From: a virus
Virus record (IMG/VR): IMGVR_UViG_3300032308_001541
Span: 1 to 36,705 of that record
Direction: 5' to 3' (one strand)
Length of the DNA: 36,705 nucleotides
Shown here: piece by piece, positions 7,629 through 14,769 of the stretch
Numbering within the stretch: the first letter of the stretch is position 1
Layout: each line of letters starts with the position of its first letter
Position numbers and translations under genes: made by a program
The notes under the pieces: generated by a model
The model's database searches: none
Seen by the model: only the letters and a program-made list of their open reading frames with translations
Told to the model about the DNA's origin: nothing

Positions 7629-9947
7629 ATGTACAATCCAGAATACACTGATCCATACGGTCAAGACACATACGAAACAGAAGAAGAACGCCGTCGCAGG
7701 CTGGCAGCAGAAGCTGAAGCCAACATGCCTGTCAAACAGACTGTTACCTATGATCCAAAAACAGGTGCACAAAAGGTCAAGATTGAAGGCGGCGCTGTCA
7801 ACCTAGGCCCAGGCAATCCAGCAACTCCCACAGTGACAGGTCCTGTGAATCCCAATGATACCTATCAACGCATGCTTCAAGCTGAATCAGGCGGTCGTCA
7901 GTTCAACGCACAAGGTGGCGTGCTGACCAGTCCCAAAGGTGCCATGGGTGTGGGACAAGTAATGCCTGCCACAGCCATGCAACCTGGCTATGGTGTCACC
8001 AACATATTTGATCTGGCACAACAGCGCGGTGTGCCTGTGCCAAGTCGCGATACTGCAGGAGCACAACAGCTCTTGGGCAATGAACAACTGAATCGTGAGT
8101 TTGGTCAAAACTATTTCAACGCCATGCAACAGCGTTTCCCTCAAGATCCCAACGCCGCTGTGGCTGCTTACAATGCAGGCCCAGGCCGCGTGGGGCAAAA
8201 TATGCAGGCCAATGCTGGCCAATTAAACACAGCTCAGTTGCCAAATGAAACACAGGCTTACATACAAAAAGTCATGAACCGCATGCCACAGGCACAAGCA
8301 CAGCAACCACAGCCAATCATCGACGACCAAGGCCAAGTGGTTGGAGCAGAAACACCTGCTCAAATGGTTGCTGGAGCCCAAACAAATGCTCCAATAGCAC
8401 AGGGTCCGGTGGATCCAAATGCACAGCGATCAATGGTGCAAACACAGGCCGCCGCACCACAACCAGGTCCAGTAGGCGAACAAATGGGTCCTCCCACTTC
8501 TGCTATGACACTGCCAGGTTGGGCTGAAAGATACAGTTCTGCGTTGGACAACGCACGAAATGGTGACTTTGGTAGTTTACAAAACATGATAGGCGATCCC
8601 AACTTGCCCAAAGGTGCCAAAATGGAAGCCATTGCTACCATGGCAGACAACATGCGGTTCAAGCAGAAGGAAGACAGCATGCGCCAAGAATACACTCGCA
8701 GCCTTGAAACTGGTGATTTCAAAAGTATGCAGCGTGAAGATCGCAAAACAGATGGTGGCGGTTCGTGGTGGCGTTACATCGTGTTTGGCCTGTTGGGCAG
8801 TCCCAGTGCGCAAATTGAAAAACAGCGGCTGATGCCAGAACTGTTTGCCAAACCCGATTATGTAACATTAACAGATGGTCAAACACAAGCAGTGATCATG
8901 CGTGACGACAACGGCAATGCCATACGCGGCACCACAGCAGATGGTCGTGCTTTGACACAGAAAGAATTGGTTGAAGCCGGCGCACTTGGTGGAACACCAA
9001 AATTCAAATCTGATGTCAGTATGCAGGATGTTGAAGCCAAAATAGGTGATAAGACCATCAAGGGTCGTGTGGCAACCATTTATGACAGCAAAGGTAGAGG
9101 CAAAACTGTAGTTGAAAGTGGCGGCAAACAATATGCGTACGATGATCGTTGGAAACCAACCAGCATTGGCACAGCCGCTGAAAAAGCCACAGCACAAAAA
9201 CAAATTAACCTGGCCTACGACGGTGTTATCGAAGCAGTAAAAAAAGGTGGTGCCACTATTGGAGAAACCAATGCACGCTTTGGAACCAATATTCAAGTTC
9301 CTCGTTATGAAAACGGTCAGCCAGTAATTATCGATGGCAACACAGGACAACGCATTACAGGAACAGCAGGTGGTCAAGTCACAGTGACAGCAAACAAAAC
9401 TCCTGCAGATTTGGAAGCAGAACAAGCAGGCAAAGTGAAAAAAACAGAAACTGTTAGCAAAGCAGAAGGTGAACAAGTTGTAAGTGATATGAAAAATCAA
9501 CGGTTTGCAGACAGCACTTATGGTTTATTAAAACCAATTGATCAAGAGATTAGAAAATCTACAGGATCTGGTATAGGCACAGGCGTGGATACACTGGCTT
9601 CTGCATTTGGTAAGAGCACACAAGGAGCTCAAGCCATAGCCAAGTTAGAAGTGTATAGCTATCAATTACTCAGCAATGTTCCACGATTTGAAGGTCCACA
9701 AAGCAATTTAGATGTGGAAATTTATAAACAAGCCGCAGGTGATTTAGGCAATAGTAGCAAACCTATTGCCACAAGATTGGCCGCACTACAAGCCATAGTC
9801 ACTATTTTGAAAAAATACGACAAAGAAGGCAAAAACGATTGGTCATTTGGAGGTGGCTCAACCCCAGGGGCTCAATCAACGCCAGGGACCACACCAGGAC
9901 AACCAGGTGGATCTCCTGTGATTATCAAGCGTGAGAAAATACAATAA
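7629..9947 (+). CDS. Internal virion protein with SLT-type lytic transglycosylase domain (772 aa)
   Basis: Residues about 77-200 carry the soluble lytic transglycosylase signature. The catalytic glutamate is E86 in the QAESGG context. It is followed by SPKGAMGVGQVMPATA, then AAVAAYNAGPGRV, then a terminal NETQAYIQKV. These domains cleave the glycan backbone of peptidoglycan and let podoviruses open the cell wall during DNA entry. Residues about 228-250 contain PIIDDQGQVVGAET, a third copy of a motif found twice in the 1433-aa protein. The remaining ~500 residues have no family I recognise, and the C-terminus is Gly/Pro/Thr-rich. It is the only peptidoglycan-degrading enzyme seen in the genome, so it might also take part in lysis. 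The ORF ends in a TAATG overlap with the next gene. Confidence 0.85.
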   Translation: MYNPEYTDPYGQDTYETEEERRRRLAAEAEANMPVKQTVTYDPKTGAQKVKIEGGAVNLGPGNPATPTVTGPVNPNDTYQRMLQAESGGRQFNAQGGVLTSPKGAMGVGQVMPATAMQPGYGVTNIFDLAQQRGVPVPSRDTAGAQQLLGNEQLNREFGQNYFNAMQQRFPQDPNAAVAAYNAGPGRVGQNMQANAGQLNTAQLPNETQAYIQKVMNRMPQAQAQQPQPIIDDQGQVVGAETPAQMVAGAQTNAPIAQGPVDPNAQRSMVQTQAAAPQPGPVGEQMGPPTSAMTLPGWAERYSSALDNARNGDFGSLQNMIGDPNLPKGAKMEAIATMADNMRFKQKEDSMRQEYTRSLETGDFKSMQREDRKTDGGGSWWRYIVFGLLGSPSAQIEKQRLMPELFAKPDYVTLTDGQTQAVIMRDDNGNAIRGTTADGRALTQKELVEAGALGGTPKFKSDVSMQDVEAKIGDKTIKGRVATIYDSKGRGKTVVESGGKQYAYDDRWKPTSIGTAAEKATAQKQINLAYDGVIEAVKKGGATIGETNARFGTNIQVPRYENGQPVIIDGNTGQRITGTAGGQVTVTANKTPADLEAEQAGKVKKTETVSKAEGEQVVSDMKNQRFADSTYGLLKPIDQEIRKSTGSGIGTGVDTLASAFGKSTQGAQAIAKLEVYSYQLLSNVPRFEGPQSNLDVEIYKQAAGDLGNSSKPIATRLAALQAIVTILKKYDKEGKNDWSFGGGSTPGAQSTPGTTPGQPGGSPVIIKREKIQ

Positions 9948-10771
9948 TGGAACGAGTCACAGTTCAATACAATGGTGAAATGGTCACACTAGATGTGCCA
10001 GAAGGCATGAGTGATGACCAAATCATTGCTTTCTTGCAACAACAAGATACCAACAAGCCAAGTCCAATAGGTCAAACGCAAACACAACCATCGCTGGCTG
10101 ATCCTGCGACCCAAGTAGCAGCACAAGCCGCTGCTAAAGGATTGTTATATAATCCACAAATGTCCGTAACTTCACCAGCAGGTCCAGTAAGACCAACCGT
10201 GGTCAATCCCACCTTAGGTGGGGCAATTATAAATGATGTGGCGGATCTTGCATCAAAAGCAGGAAGAATAACACCACAAATGATAGACCAACAAGTGGTC
10301 CAAAAACCATTGTCATTTCTGGGACAACTACCCGGAGCAGTCGCAGAACGCTATTTAGGTCAAGCCAACATGCAAAAATCATTTGGTGACATGGTCAAAA
10401 GTGCAGGCAAAGCTGTGATCAATCCATCCAATTATCTAAATGCAGCCAAAGCAGTGGGTGGTGCAGTCATGGCACCAGAAAATATCTTGGCGGCTCCATA
10501 TACCATGGCAGGTTACGAAATGGACAAAATCCGTGCCAATCCCACAGCACCAGAATACGAATTCAATCCTTATGCTCAAATGACACGCGGACAAGCCGCC
10601 ACACAAGGTGCCGCGGGTGCCCAAAATCGTCGCACAGCCATAGCAGGACAACAGTATGGTGGACTTACTGCAGAACAACAACGCATGTTAGAACAAGACA
10701 AGATAGACCAAGCCATCAGACGCAAGGCCGCACAAAAAGTTTTAGGACCAGTAATACCACAAGGATATTGA
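9947..10771 (+). CDS. Ejection-region protein of unknown function (274 aa)
   Basis: The start ATG shares a base with the SLT gene's TAA (TAATG), so translation is probably coupled. The N-terminus has a small domain with the pattern VPEGMSDDQIIAFLQ, common at the ends of phage virion proteins. The middle (about residues 95-190) holds alternating small hydrophobic helices. The C-terminus is Gln/Arg/Ala-rich and helical (AGQQYGGLTAEQQRM, then QAIRRKAAQ). No catalytic motif is visible. Position directly behind the SLT protein and the Ala/Gln-rich composition suggest a third internal virion protein. Function is not established. Confidence 0.6.
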   Translation: MERVTVQYNGEMVTLDVPEGMSDDQIIAFLQQQDTNKPSPIGQTQTQPSLADPATQVAAQAAAKGLLYNPQMSVTSPAGPVRPTVVNPTLGGAIINDVADLASKAGRITPQMIDQQVVQKPLSFLGQLPGAVAERYLGQANMQKSFGDMVKSAGKAVINPSNYLNAAKAVGGAVMAPENILAAPYTMAGYEMDKIRANPTAPEYEFNPYAQMTRGQAATQGAAGAQNRRTAIAGQQYGGLTAEQQRMLEQDKIDQAIRRKAAQKVLGPVIPQGY

Positions 10772-10772
10772 A

Positions 10773-11204
10773 ATGACAACTGAAAGCCAACTTCAACAGG
10801 TATTTGCCAACAACTTTGTGGCCTATTTTAGAGCACATGTGGCACATGTAAATACGCAAGGTCGTAACTTTATGAGCGACCACAAACTACTAGGAAAAAT
10901 CTATGAAGACCTCCAAAGCCAAATTGACACCACAGCAGAGTTACTTCGTACAGTTCAAGAATTCATGCCTGCAAGCCTGGCGGAAGTTATGGAGTCTAGC
11001 CAAGTAAGCCTAGATGAAGTACTGGGTGATGCAGACCAACTGCTGGAAGATATCAAGGCTGATCTTGAACAACTCAAAGCCAGTTACGAAGAACTCATGG
11101 CAATAAGTGAAGAAGACGGTCACAAAGAAATAGCCAACCATGCACAAGATCGCATCCTGACCTTGGCCAAATATCTCTGGATGCTGGATTCAACACTGGA
11201 TTGA
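10773..11204 (+). CDS. Dps-like miniferritin (143 aa)
   Basis: The N-terminal half reads like Dps: helix A with AHVAHVNTQGRNF, then SDHKLLGKIYEDL, then QIDTTAELLR. Residues H25, H37, D52 and E56 reproduce exactly the spacing of the four E. coli Dps ferroxidase ligands (H51, H63, D78, E82: steps of 12, 15 and 4). In Dps these residues sit at a dimer interface and use hydrogen peroxide to oxidise iron, protecting DNA in a dodecameric shell. The C-terminus (AKYLWMLDS) also fits the last helix. The basic N-terminal DNA-binding tail of E. coli Dps is absent. It is the last gene of the plus-strand block, directly after the ejection genes, so it may be made late. A packaged role is conceivable but not shown. 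Confidence 0.75.
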   Translation: MTTESQLQQVFANNFVAYFRAHVAHVNTQGRNFMSDHKLLGKIYEDLQSQIDTTAELLRTVQEFMPASLAEVMESSQVSLDEVLGDADQLLEDIKADLEQLKASYEELMAISEEDGHKEIANHAQDRILTLAKYLWMLDSTLD

Positions 11205-11240
11205 GGCGACACCCTTTTGGTACTTTACGGATTAAGCACT

Positions 11241-11293
11241 CCGTGAGGAAAGCCACAAAAATCACGGATTCAGGAATAGCCTCGCGGTGGCTT
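11241..11293. other. Interleaved inverted repeats (possible H-type pseudoknot) between convergent genes
   Basis: CCGTGA (11241-11246) is complementary to TCACGG (11262-11267). AAGCCAC (11250-11256), inside that loop, is complementary to GTGGCTT (11287-11293). The two stems are interleaved and would form a pseudoknot in RNA from either strand. The 100-bp gap separates the 3' ends of the Dps gene (plus) and the acetyltransferase gene (minus), so a 3'-end stabilising or terminating element is plausible. There is no uridine tract typical of an intrinsic terminator. Confidence 0.5.
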
Positions 11294-11304
11294 GACAGCA
11301 GTAT

Positions 11305-11865
11305 TTACTTGATGATTTTGCCAGCGGCCAAATCTACATTGATTTTGTTGAGTCGCAGATACGCACAACTACCACGCACTGTGTAGCCAGCTCGTTCATG
11401 CAGGCGCAGGAATGGATCCTGGCTTTCTCTAATGGTACTGCTAAAAATGATGTTTACTTTGCAAGCCTTGGCCCACACTTCCCACATCTGTATCATCTGT
11501 GCCAACAACTGTATGCGTTGTCTGGCTGGCAAGTCCAGGCGCACATGTGCCATCCTGATGGTGACCATTTCTTCTCTGCTCCAGGCACTGTACTGACCAC
11601 GCACAGCCCAGGTATAGCCCAGCAACATGTCACCGTCATAGGCCACACTCAGCAGTTCAGTCAAGGGATTGTAGAACTGATTAACAGTGGCCAACATCAC
11701 ATTGCGACCATATTCCACAGGATCGTTCTGGAAGAAACTATCAGTTTCCTGCCCAAAACACACTAGAGCCAAGTCCACTATGTCCTGTGTGTCTGCACCG
11801 GTGGGTGGTCTCCATCGCCAAGCGTCTGCGGCAGTGTGTGCGTATTGTTGTGCGAAATTATCCAT
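11305..11865 (-). CDS. GNAT-like acetyltransferase (186 aa)
   Basis: The order of elements fits the GNAT fold. A mixed N-terminal helix region is followed by a beta strand in VAYDGDMLLGYTWA, then a strand with AHVRLDL. The long helix RIQLLAQMIQMWEVWAKA comes next, then a strand VNIIFSSTI and the typical end FLRLHERAGYTVRG. GNAT enzymes move an acetyl group from acetyl-CoA to an amine. The classic pyrophosphate loop (Q/RxxGxG/A) is not clear: PARQRIQ occupies its place, so catalysis is uncertain. It is the last gene of the five-gene minus operon and overlaps the previous gene by 8 bp. Substrate unknown. Confidence 0.6.
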   Translation of the reverse strand: MDNFAQQYAHTAADAWRWRPPTGADTQDIVDLALVCFGQETDSFFQNDPVEYGRNVMLATVNQFYNPLTELLSVAYDGDMLLGYTWAVRGQYSAWSREEMVTIRMAHVRLDLPARQRIQLLAQMIQMWEVWAKACKVNIIFSSTIRESQDPFLRLHERAGYTVRGSCAYLRLNKINVDLAAGKIIK

Positions 11866-12118
11866 TTAGAGTTTCTTCACTGTCATCTACAATCACGGGT
11901 GGTCCTTGAGACCATATCTCATGCAACCATTCGGGATGTTTCATGGCCAACCAGGTGGCTATGGGTGCTGAATCTGGCATGACAAATTCATAAAGTGCAT
12001 CCAGATCATTGGCGCCAAACCACACATTCATGCTTTGGTTTGGCTCCATGGTCAGTCCAAATTCATGGCAGGCCGCTGTGAACTTGCCCATGTGGGCACC
12101 GCGTACCAGGATCCTCAT
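11858..12118 (-). CDS. Small protein of unknown function (86 aa)
   Basis: A compact acidic protein beginning MRILVRGAHMGKF. It has several tryptophans and ends in an acidic tail (VDDSEETLNG). It overlaps the upstream glycosyltransferase stop by 4 bp (ATGA) and the downstream acetyltransferase start by 8 bp, so it is clearly part of a coupled operon. No family recognised. Confidence 0.65.
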   Translation of the reverse strand: MRILVRGAHMGKFTAACHEFGLTMEPNQSMNVWFGANDLDALYEFVMPDSAPIATWLAMKHPEWLHEIWSQGPPVIVDDSEETLNG

Positions 12119-12924
12119 TTACTGGCAGCCAAGATCTTAGTCTTGACAGGCTCCAGTGCAGCAGGTTCCGCTGGCACCTGAGGTGGTTCAGCCTGTGCCC
12201 GAAGATCCCTATACAGTTGATCTTGTGCGGCAAAGTCAAAGGTGTAAGTGCCGGTATGGCGCAACATGACTCGTGTGTCTACCCAGACCTGTCCACCCAG
12301 ATCACGCCAGTTCTCACAGAAGGTCCAATCCTCTGAGTAGTAGCGTCCATCACGCACAGCAGTGTCAAAGTAGGTCTTCATGTAGGGATCCAGTTCCACA
12401 GGCAAGCCCAGATCGTTGCGGAATGGTTTGGTAGCAGGATGTGCATTTAACTTTTCAAATACCGCACGCCGGATCAACAAGAAGCCTGTGCCTGTTTTGC
12501 TGACTTCATGCACAAAACCCTCCTGCACAGCACCTTCAAAGGTGTTGATGCACCACTTGACTGGCAAGGCCTTCATGGGGTACAGACCACCTATGACATC
12601 TTTGTCTGCGTCCAGCAACATCAACAGGTGATGTGGTTCCCAACCAATGTCTGCATCAATAAACATGAGATGCGTGCTGTTTTCATGTATCAGGAACTTG
12701 GCAGTAAGTGAATTCCTAGCTCGACTGATCAAGCTTTCATTGGTCATGGTTTCAATGGTCCAATTGATGTTGAACTCTCTGGCCGTGTTGGCCCATTTGA
12801 TAAAGCTCATAAAGGTTGATTCTGTGAGCTGTCCGCCATAGCAGGGCATCATGATATGCACATGTGTTTGACGCACACGGTCCAGATTGATCTGGGCTTG
12901 TTGTTGTTGGGTTTCGAGGGTCAT
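12115..12924 (-). CDS. GT-A-type glycosyltransferase (269 aa)
   Basis: The N-terminal strand VHIMMPCYGG, the helix start SLISRARNSL and the strand HLMFIDADIGW give a Rossmann-like GT-A fold. Its DxD metal and nucleotide-sugar motif is at D90-A91-D92. A later YYSEDWTFC (E198/D199) supplies a plausible catalytic acidic residue. H223 in VMLRHTGTY matches the conserved late histidine of family-2-like enzymes. The last ~35 residues are a Pro/Ala/Glu-rich tail. The enzyme would transfer a sugar from a nucleotide donor. The acceptor could be lipopolysaccharide, a virion protein or modified DNA. Location in an accessory operon next to an acetyltransferase-like gene favours modification of a surface or small molecule, but this is inference. 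Confidence 0.8.
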   Translation of the reverse strand: MTLETQQQQAQINLDRVRQTHVHIMMPCYGGQLTESTFMSFIKWANTAREFNINWTIETMTNESLISRARNSLTAKFLIHENSTHLMFIDADIGWEPHHLLMLLDADKDVIGGLYPMKALPVKWCINTFEGAVQEGFVHEVSKTGTGFLLIRRAVFEKLNAHPATKPFRNDLGLPVELDPYMKTYFDTAVRDGRYYSEDWTFCENWRDLGGQVWVDTRVMLRHTGTYTFDFAAQDQLYRDLRAQAEPPQVPAEPAALEPVKTKILAASK

Positions 12925-13286
12925 AGTTCCTGTCTGGCCAGTCGGGCCTGTTGGCTACTGCTACGCCAACCCCGGGCTCTGGCATGGCCTTGGGTTCGAG
13001 CGTGTTGTTCTCGGGTCACAATAATCACATTGTCTGGTGTCCATGCGCCGCTCCAGTCTCTACGGGTCATGCAAAGGCTACCGCGTTCACGACCACGGTT
13101 GTGCCATGCTTCGCCCCAGATCTCACACCACTCATCAAACGCCAGGTGCCATGGTTCTGATCTGTACAGGGCTTGATTGCGCTGTTGCAACCACACACGG
13201 TATTTCTTGTGCAGCACAGGATCTGGTCCTGAAATCCACAGGTGTGGTCTAAGACGGCCCCAACTACGGGTATGTGGTTTAGGCAT
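12921..13286 (-). CDS. HNH-like small protein (121 aa)
   Basis: The start at 13286 (MPKPHTRSW) is chosen because it overlaps the upstream stop by 8 bp. Another in-frame ATG 18 bases earlier is possible. The core reads LAFDEWCEIW, then WHNRGRERG, then CMTRRDWSGAWTPDNV and IIVTREQHAR. This order (EW, then a basic loop, then R-D-x-x-G-x-W-x-x-D-N-V and TRxxH) resembles small phage proteins related to HNH or AP2/HNH endonucleases that often sit in accessory regions. The metal-binding histidine pattern is not complete by eye, so nuclease activity is uncertain. The C-terminus is very basic (RARGWRSSSQQARL), consistent with nucleic-acid binding. Confidence 0.5.
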   Translation of the reverse strand: MPKPHTRSWGRLRPHLWISGPDPVLHKKYRVWLQQRNQALYRSEPWHLAFDEWCEIWGEAWHNRGRERGSLCMTRRDWSGAWTPDNVIIVTREQHARTQGHARARGWRSSSQQARLARQEL

Positions 13287-13683
13287 GATCAAACAGTTCA
13301 CCATAGGTTGTTTCTACAGCAGGACGACCCGACACCATGGCGATGTCATAGTCAGTGTCAGCAAACAGTCTGTTCCAACGACCCAACATGCCTGACGGCA
13401 GGTCCTTTTGTTTCACGAACTGTTCCACCATGTCTGTGACTATTTCGCTGGGTGTGTAGTTGGCACCTGCTGTTTTACGATAACCTTTTAGGGGTGTAGT
13501 CCACCAGCGATAGGTGTCCAGATCTGAATCACAAGCAGCCATGATCTCTGCAGCCACACGATATATGTGTTGGCGTAAACGAGTATATTCTGTCTGTGTT
13601 TGTTTGTAATAGGTAGTGGCAAAGCGGACTCCGGGTCTGGGTTCCATTTCTTTGCGACTGGTGTAGTGGAATTCTGGTGCCAT
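13279..13683 (-). CDS. First gene of the accessory operon, unknown function (134 aa)
   Basis: The start ATG at 13683 follows AAAGGA at a good distance (minus strand) and a sigma70 promoter at 13723-13751. The protein has a helical middle (YTRLRQHIYRVAAEIMAA) and a second part with TPSEIVTDMVEQFVKQKD and GMLGRWNRLF. No family recognised and no catalytic motif seen. As the first gene of the operon it could have a regulatory role, but no helix-turn-helix is evident. Confidence 0.65.
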   Translation of the reverse strand: MAPEFHYTSRKEMEPRPGVRFATTYYKQTQTEYTRLRQHIYRVAAEIMAACDSDLDTYRWWTTPLKGYRKTAGANYTPSEIVTDMVEQFVKQKDLPSGMLGRWNRLFADTDYDIAMVSGRPAVETTYGELFDHA

Positions 13684-13705
13684 GTCTGGTCCTTTGTTGT
13701 GTAGT

Positions 13706-13711
13706 TATTTA
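13706..13711 (-). promoter_or_regulatory. TAAATA element, 22 nt before ATG (minus)
   Basis: On the minus strand TAAATA lies 22 bases before the ATG at 13683, downstream of the sigma70 -10 box and before the AAAGGA site. The spacing equals that of the copies at 6827 and 21670. The accessory operon may therefore have two promoters. Confidence 0.35.
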
Positions 13712-13722
13712 CCGCATGTCAC

Positions 13723-13751
13723 ATTATACCATATGTTTTGTGCTAATACAA
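13723..13751 (-). promoter_or_regulatory. Sigma70 promoter of the minus-strand operon
   Basis: Read on the minus strand: TTGTAT (13751-13746), a 17-bp spacer, then a perfect TATAAT (13728-13723). The start would be near 13716, leaving a leader of about 33 nt with AAAGGA before the ATG at 13683. Confidence 0.75.
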
Positions 13752-13760
13752 GCCCTTAGG

Positions 13761-13777
13761 AGATCTCTCTGAGATCT
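13761..13777. promoter_or_regulatory. Palindrome beside the minus promoter (operator candidate)
   Basis: AGATCTC-TCT-GAGATCT is a perfect 7-bp inverted repeat centred at 13769, ten bases upstream of the -35 box of the minus-strand promoter. A second inverted repeat, ATTTGC (13778-13783) with GCAAAT (13796-13801), adjoins it. The location suits a regulator binding site, though both could be the first hairpins of the adjoining structured RNA. Confidence 0.45.
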
Positions 13778-13819
13778 ATTTGCTCGTTCGCACTCGCAAA
13801 TCTGTTTTCTAACACACAT

Positions 13820-14403
13820 GATCCACATGCAGACACCCGAGCCAAGATACCACTATCCGACAGTGGTATCCATACCAGTAGGTGTTTTTGTCTGCGTGAT
13901 CACTTTGGCTCTGCCCTTACCATACCTACAACGATTTTTAAGAGAACTCTCAGTGGTTGTGTTCTCATAGTGATTTCAATATACGCCATACCTGTACGAC
14001 AGCAAAAACCCTGCCCGTGTGGGGGCTGATTTGAGGAGCCTGTTCGGCTATGCTGAAGCCAGACTATAGACTGATCTGATTTGGTTGCCGTCACACATCA
14101 GAACGGATTCACCAGCGGAATGTCAACGGCCCGCCAACCTTGTGTCTATACTGGACTCGATGGATAGGGAACAACGCAAATGGTTGTGATTCCTACACAT
14201 CAAGTCTCCATGTGTATATATGACAATCAAGAGAAAGCCCAGGTTTTTTAGGCCTGGGCTGGGGTCCTTGCGACCTTGAAGTTGGAGACTTATAGGAACA
14301 CACAAGAAGATGTTGGGGAATCAGGAGAAAAAGGACTTACTATGGCAAGCAAGCACAAAGACCCAACTGTTTATGGGCCAAACACGAGCCATCATCCCCA
14401 ACA
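13820..14403. ncRNA. Large ornate structured RNA candidate (~580 nt)
   Basis: This stretch has no convincing gene over most of its length but many long complementary segments. Stem 13820-13835/13889-13901 (GAT, CAC, GCAGACA) encloses hairpin 13846-13854/13862-13870. GAGCCAA (13839-13845) in that loop pairs with TTGGCTC (13905-13911), a pseudoknot. ACAAC (13928) with GTTGT (13956) interleaves with GAGAAC (13942) and GTTCTC (13961), a second pseudoknot. Further helices are 14000-14003/14025-14028, 14037-14040/14046-14049 and 14059-14071/14144-14154 (CCAG and TATAGAC). Others are 14184-14210/14283-14305 (includes AAGTCTCCA) around hairpins 14236-14260 and 14262-14274, and 14311-14319/14395-14403 (TGTTGGGGA). 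The size and density resemble GOLLD and ROOL phage RNAs, but I cannot match it to either. The strand is undecided: no clear plus-strand promoter was found. Confidence 0.6.
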
Positions 14404-14449
14404 AGAATATTTAGTTGTCCGGCGTCAAAGGCCACATTTTAGGCGCTGA
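14342..14449 (+). CDS. Possible 35-aa protein at the edge of the structured region
   Basis: The ATG at 14342 is preceded by AGGAG and AAGGA. It opens a 35-codon frame beginning MASKHKDPTVYG, ending basic (VVRRQRPHFRR). It lies inside the last RNA stem and overlaps, antisense, the end of the minus-strand 94-aa frame. Composition is plausible but there is no independent support, so either frame or neither may be real. Confidence 0.3.
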   Translation: MASKHKDPTVYGPNTSHHPQQEYLVVRRQRPHFRR

Positions 14450-14695
14450 TTCACCACGCAGACCACGCAGGCACACCACCAAAAGAGCACGGCAGTACCA
14501 GGCATCATCCACAGTGGTGCCATCCAGGCTGCGCCAGGTCAGGCCCTGTTCCCATGAATCCAGGACCTGGGTCAGTTCTTCTTCGCCAGTGGTCAGCCAT
14601 ATTTCTTCAGCGGCCGCATGTATGTGTTGCAGATCCGCAGGTGAAGCCAAAAACGGTGCCACTGGACCAATATCGGTTAGGTTTACCATGAACAT
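14411..14695 (-). CDS. Small acidic protein, unknown (94 aa)
   Basis: The start at 14695 is chosen because TAAATAC plus four bases precedes this ATG, as at other starts in this genome. A second ATG six bases on is equally possible. The protein is acidic and tryptophan-rich (LDSWEQGLTW, VDDAWYCRALLVVCLRG). It has a protein-like composition, unlike the Ser/Arg-rich frame on the opposite strand. No Shine-Dalgarno site is evident. No family recognised. If expressed, its transcript would run into the structured region at 13820-14403 on the minus strand. Confidence 0.5.
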   Translation of the reverse strand: MFMVNLTDIGPVAPFLASPADLQHIHAAAEEIWLTTGEEELTQVLDSWEQGLTWRSLDGTTVDDAWYCRALLVVCLRGLRGESAPKMWPLTPDN

Positions 14696-14700
14696 GAATG

Positions 14701-14706
14701 TATTTA
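14701..14706 (-). promoter_or_regulatory. TAAATA element, 5 nt before ATG (minus)
   Basis: On the minus strand TAAATA followed by C-ATTC leads directly into the ATG at 14695, the same five-base spacing as at 15388, 17656 and 27069. Confidence 0.35.
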
Positions 14707-14731
14707 AGGTGCGGCTGAACAACCAAACAGG

Positions 14732-14760
14732 TTGACATGCCCGCGGATTTGTAGTAATAT
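14732..14760 (+). promoter_or_regulatory. Sigma70 promoter of the secreted-protein gene
   Basis: A perfect TTGACA (14732-14737), a 17-bp spacer and TAATAT (14755-14760). Initiation about seven bases downstream (14767) would fall within three bases of the ATG at 14770, so the mRNA may be leaderless. No Shine-Dalgarno site precedes that ATG. Confidence 0.75.
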
Positions 14761-14769
14761 ATGTATATT

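Noticed and set aside
14236-14260. Intrinsic terminator (AGCCCAGG/CCTGGGCT hairpin)
   Set aside because: The U-rich part is in the loop and not after the stem on either strand, and the hairpin is enclosed by a longer stem, so it is better read as part of the RNA fold.
13900-14305. Minus-strand frames of 64 and 60 codons in the structured region
   Set aside because: No ribosome site, unusual composition, and they run through the stems of the RNA candidate.
13820-14410. tRNA or tmRNA genes in the control region
   Set aside because: No T-arm GTTCGAAxx motif with matching acceptor stem; the GGGGGCTGAT segment is reminiscent of a tmRNA start but no matching 3' end exists.
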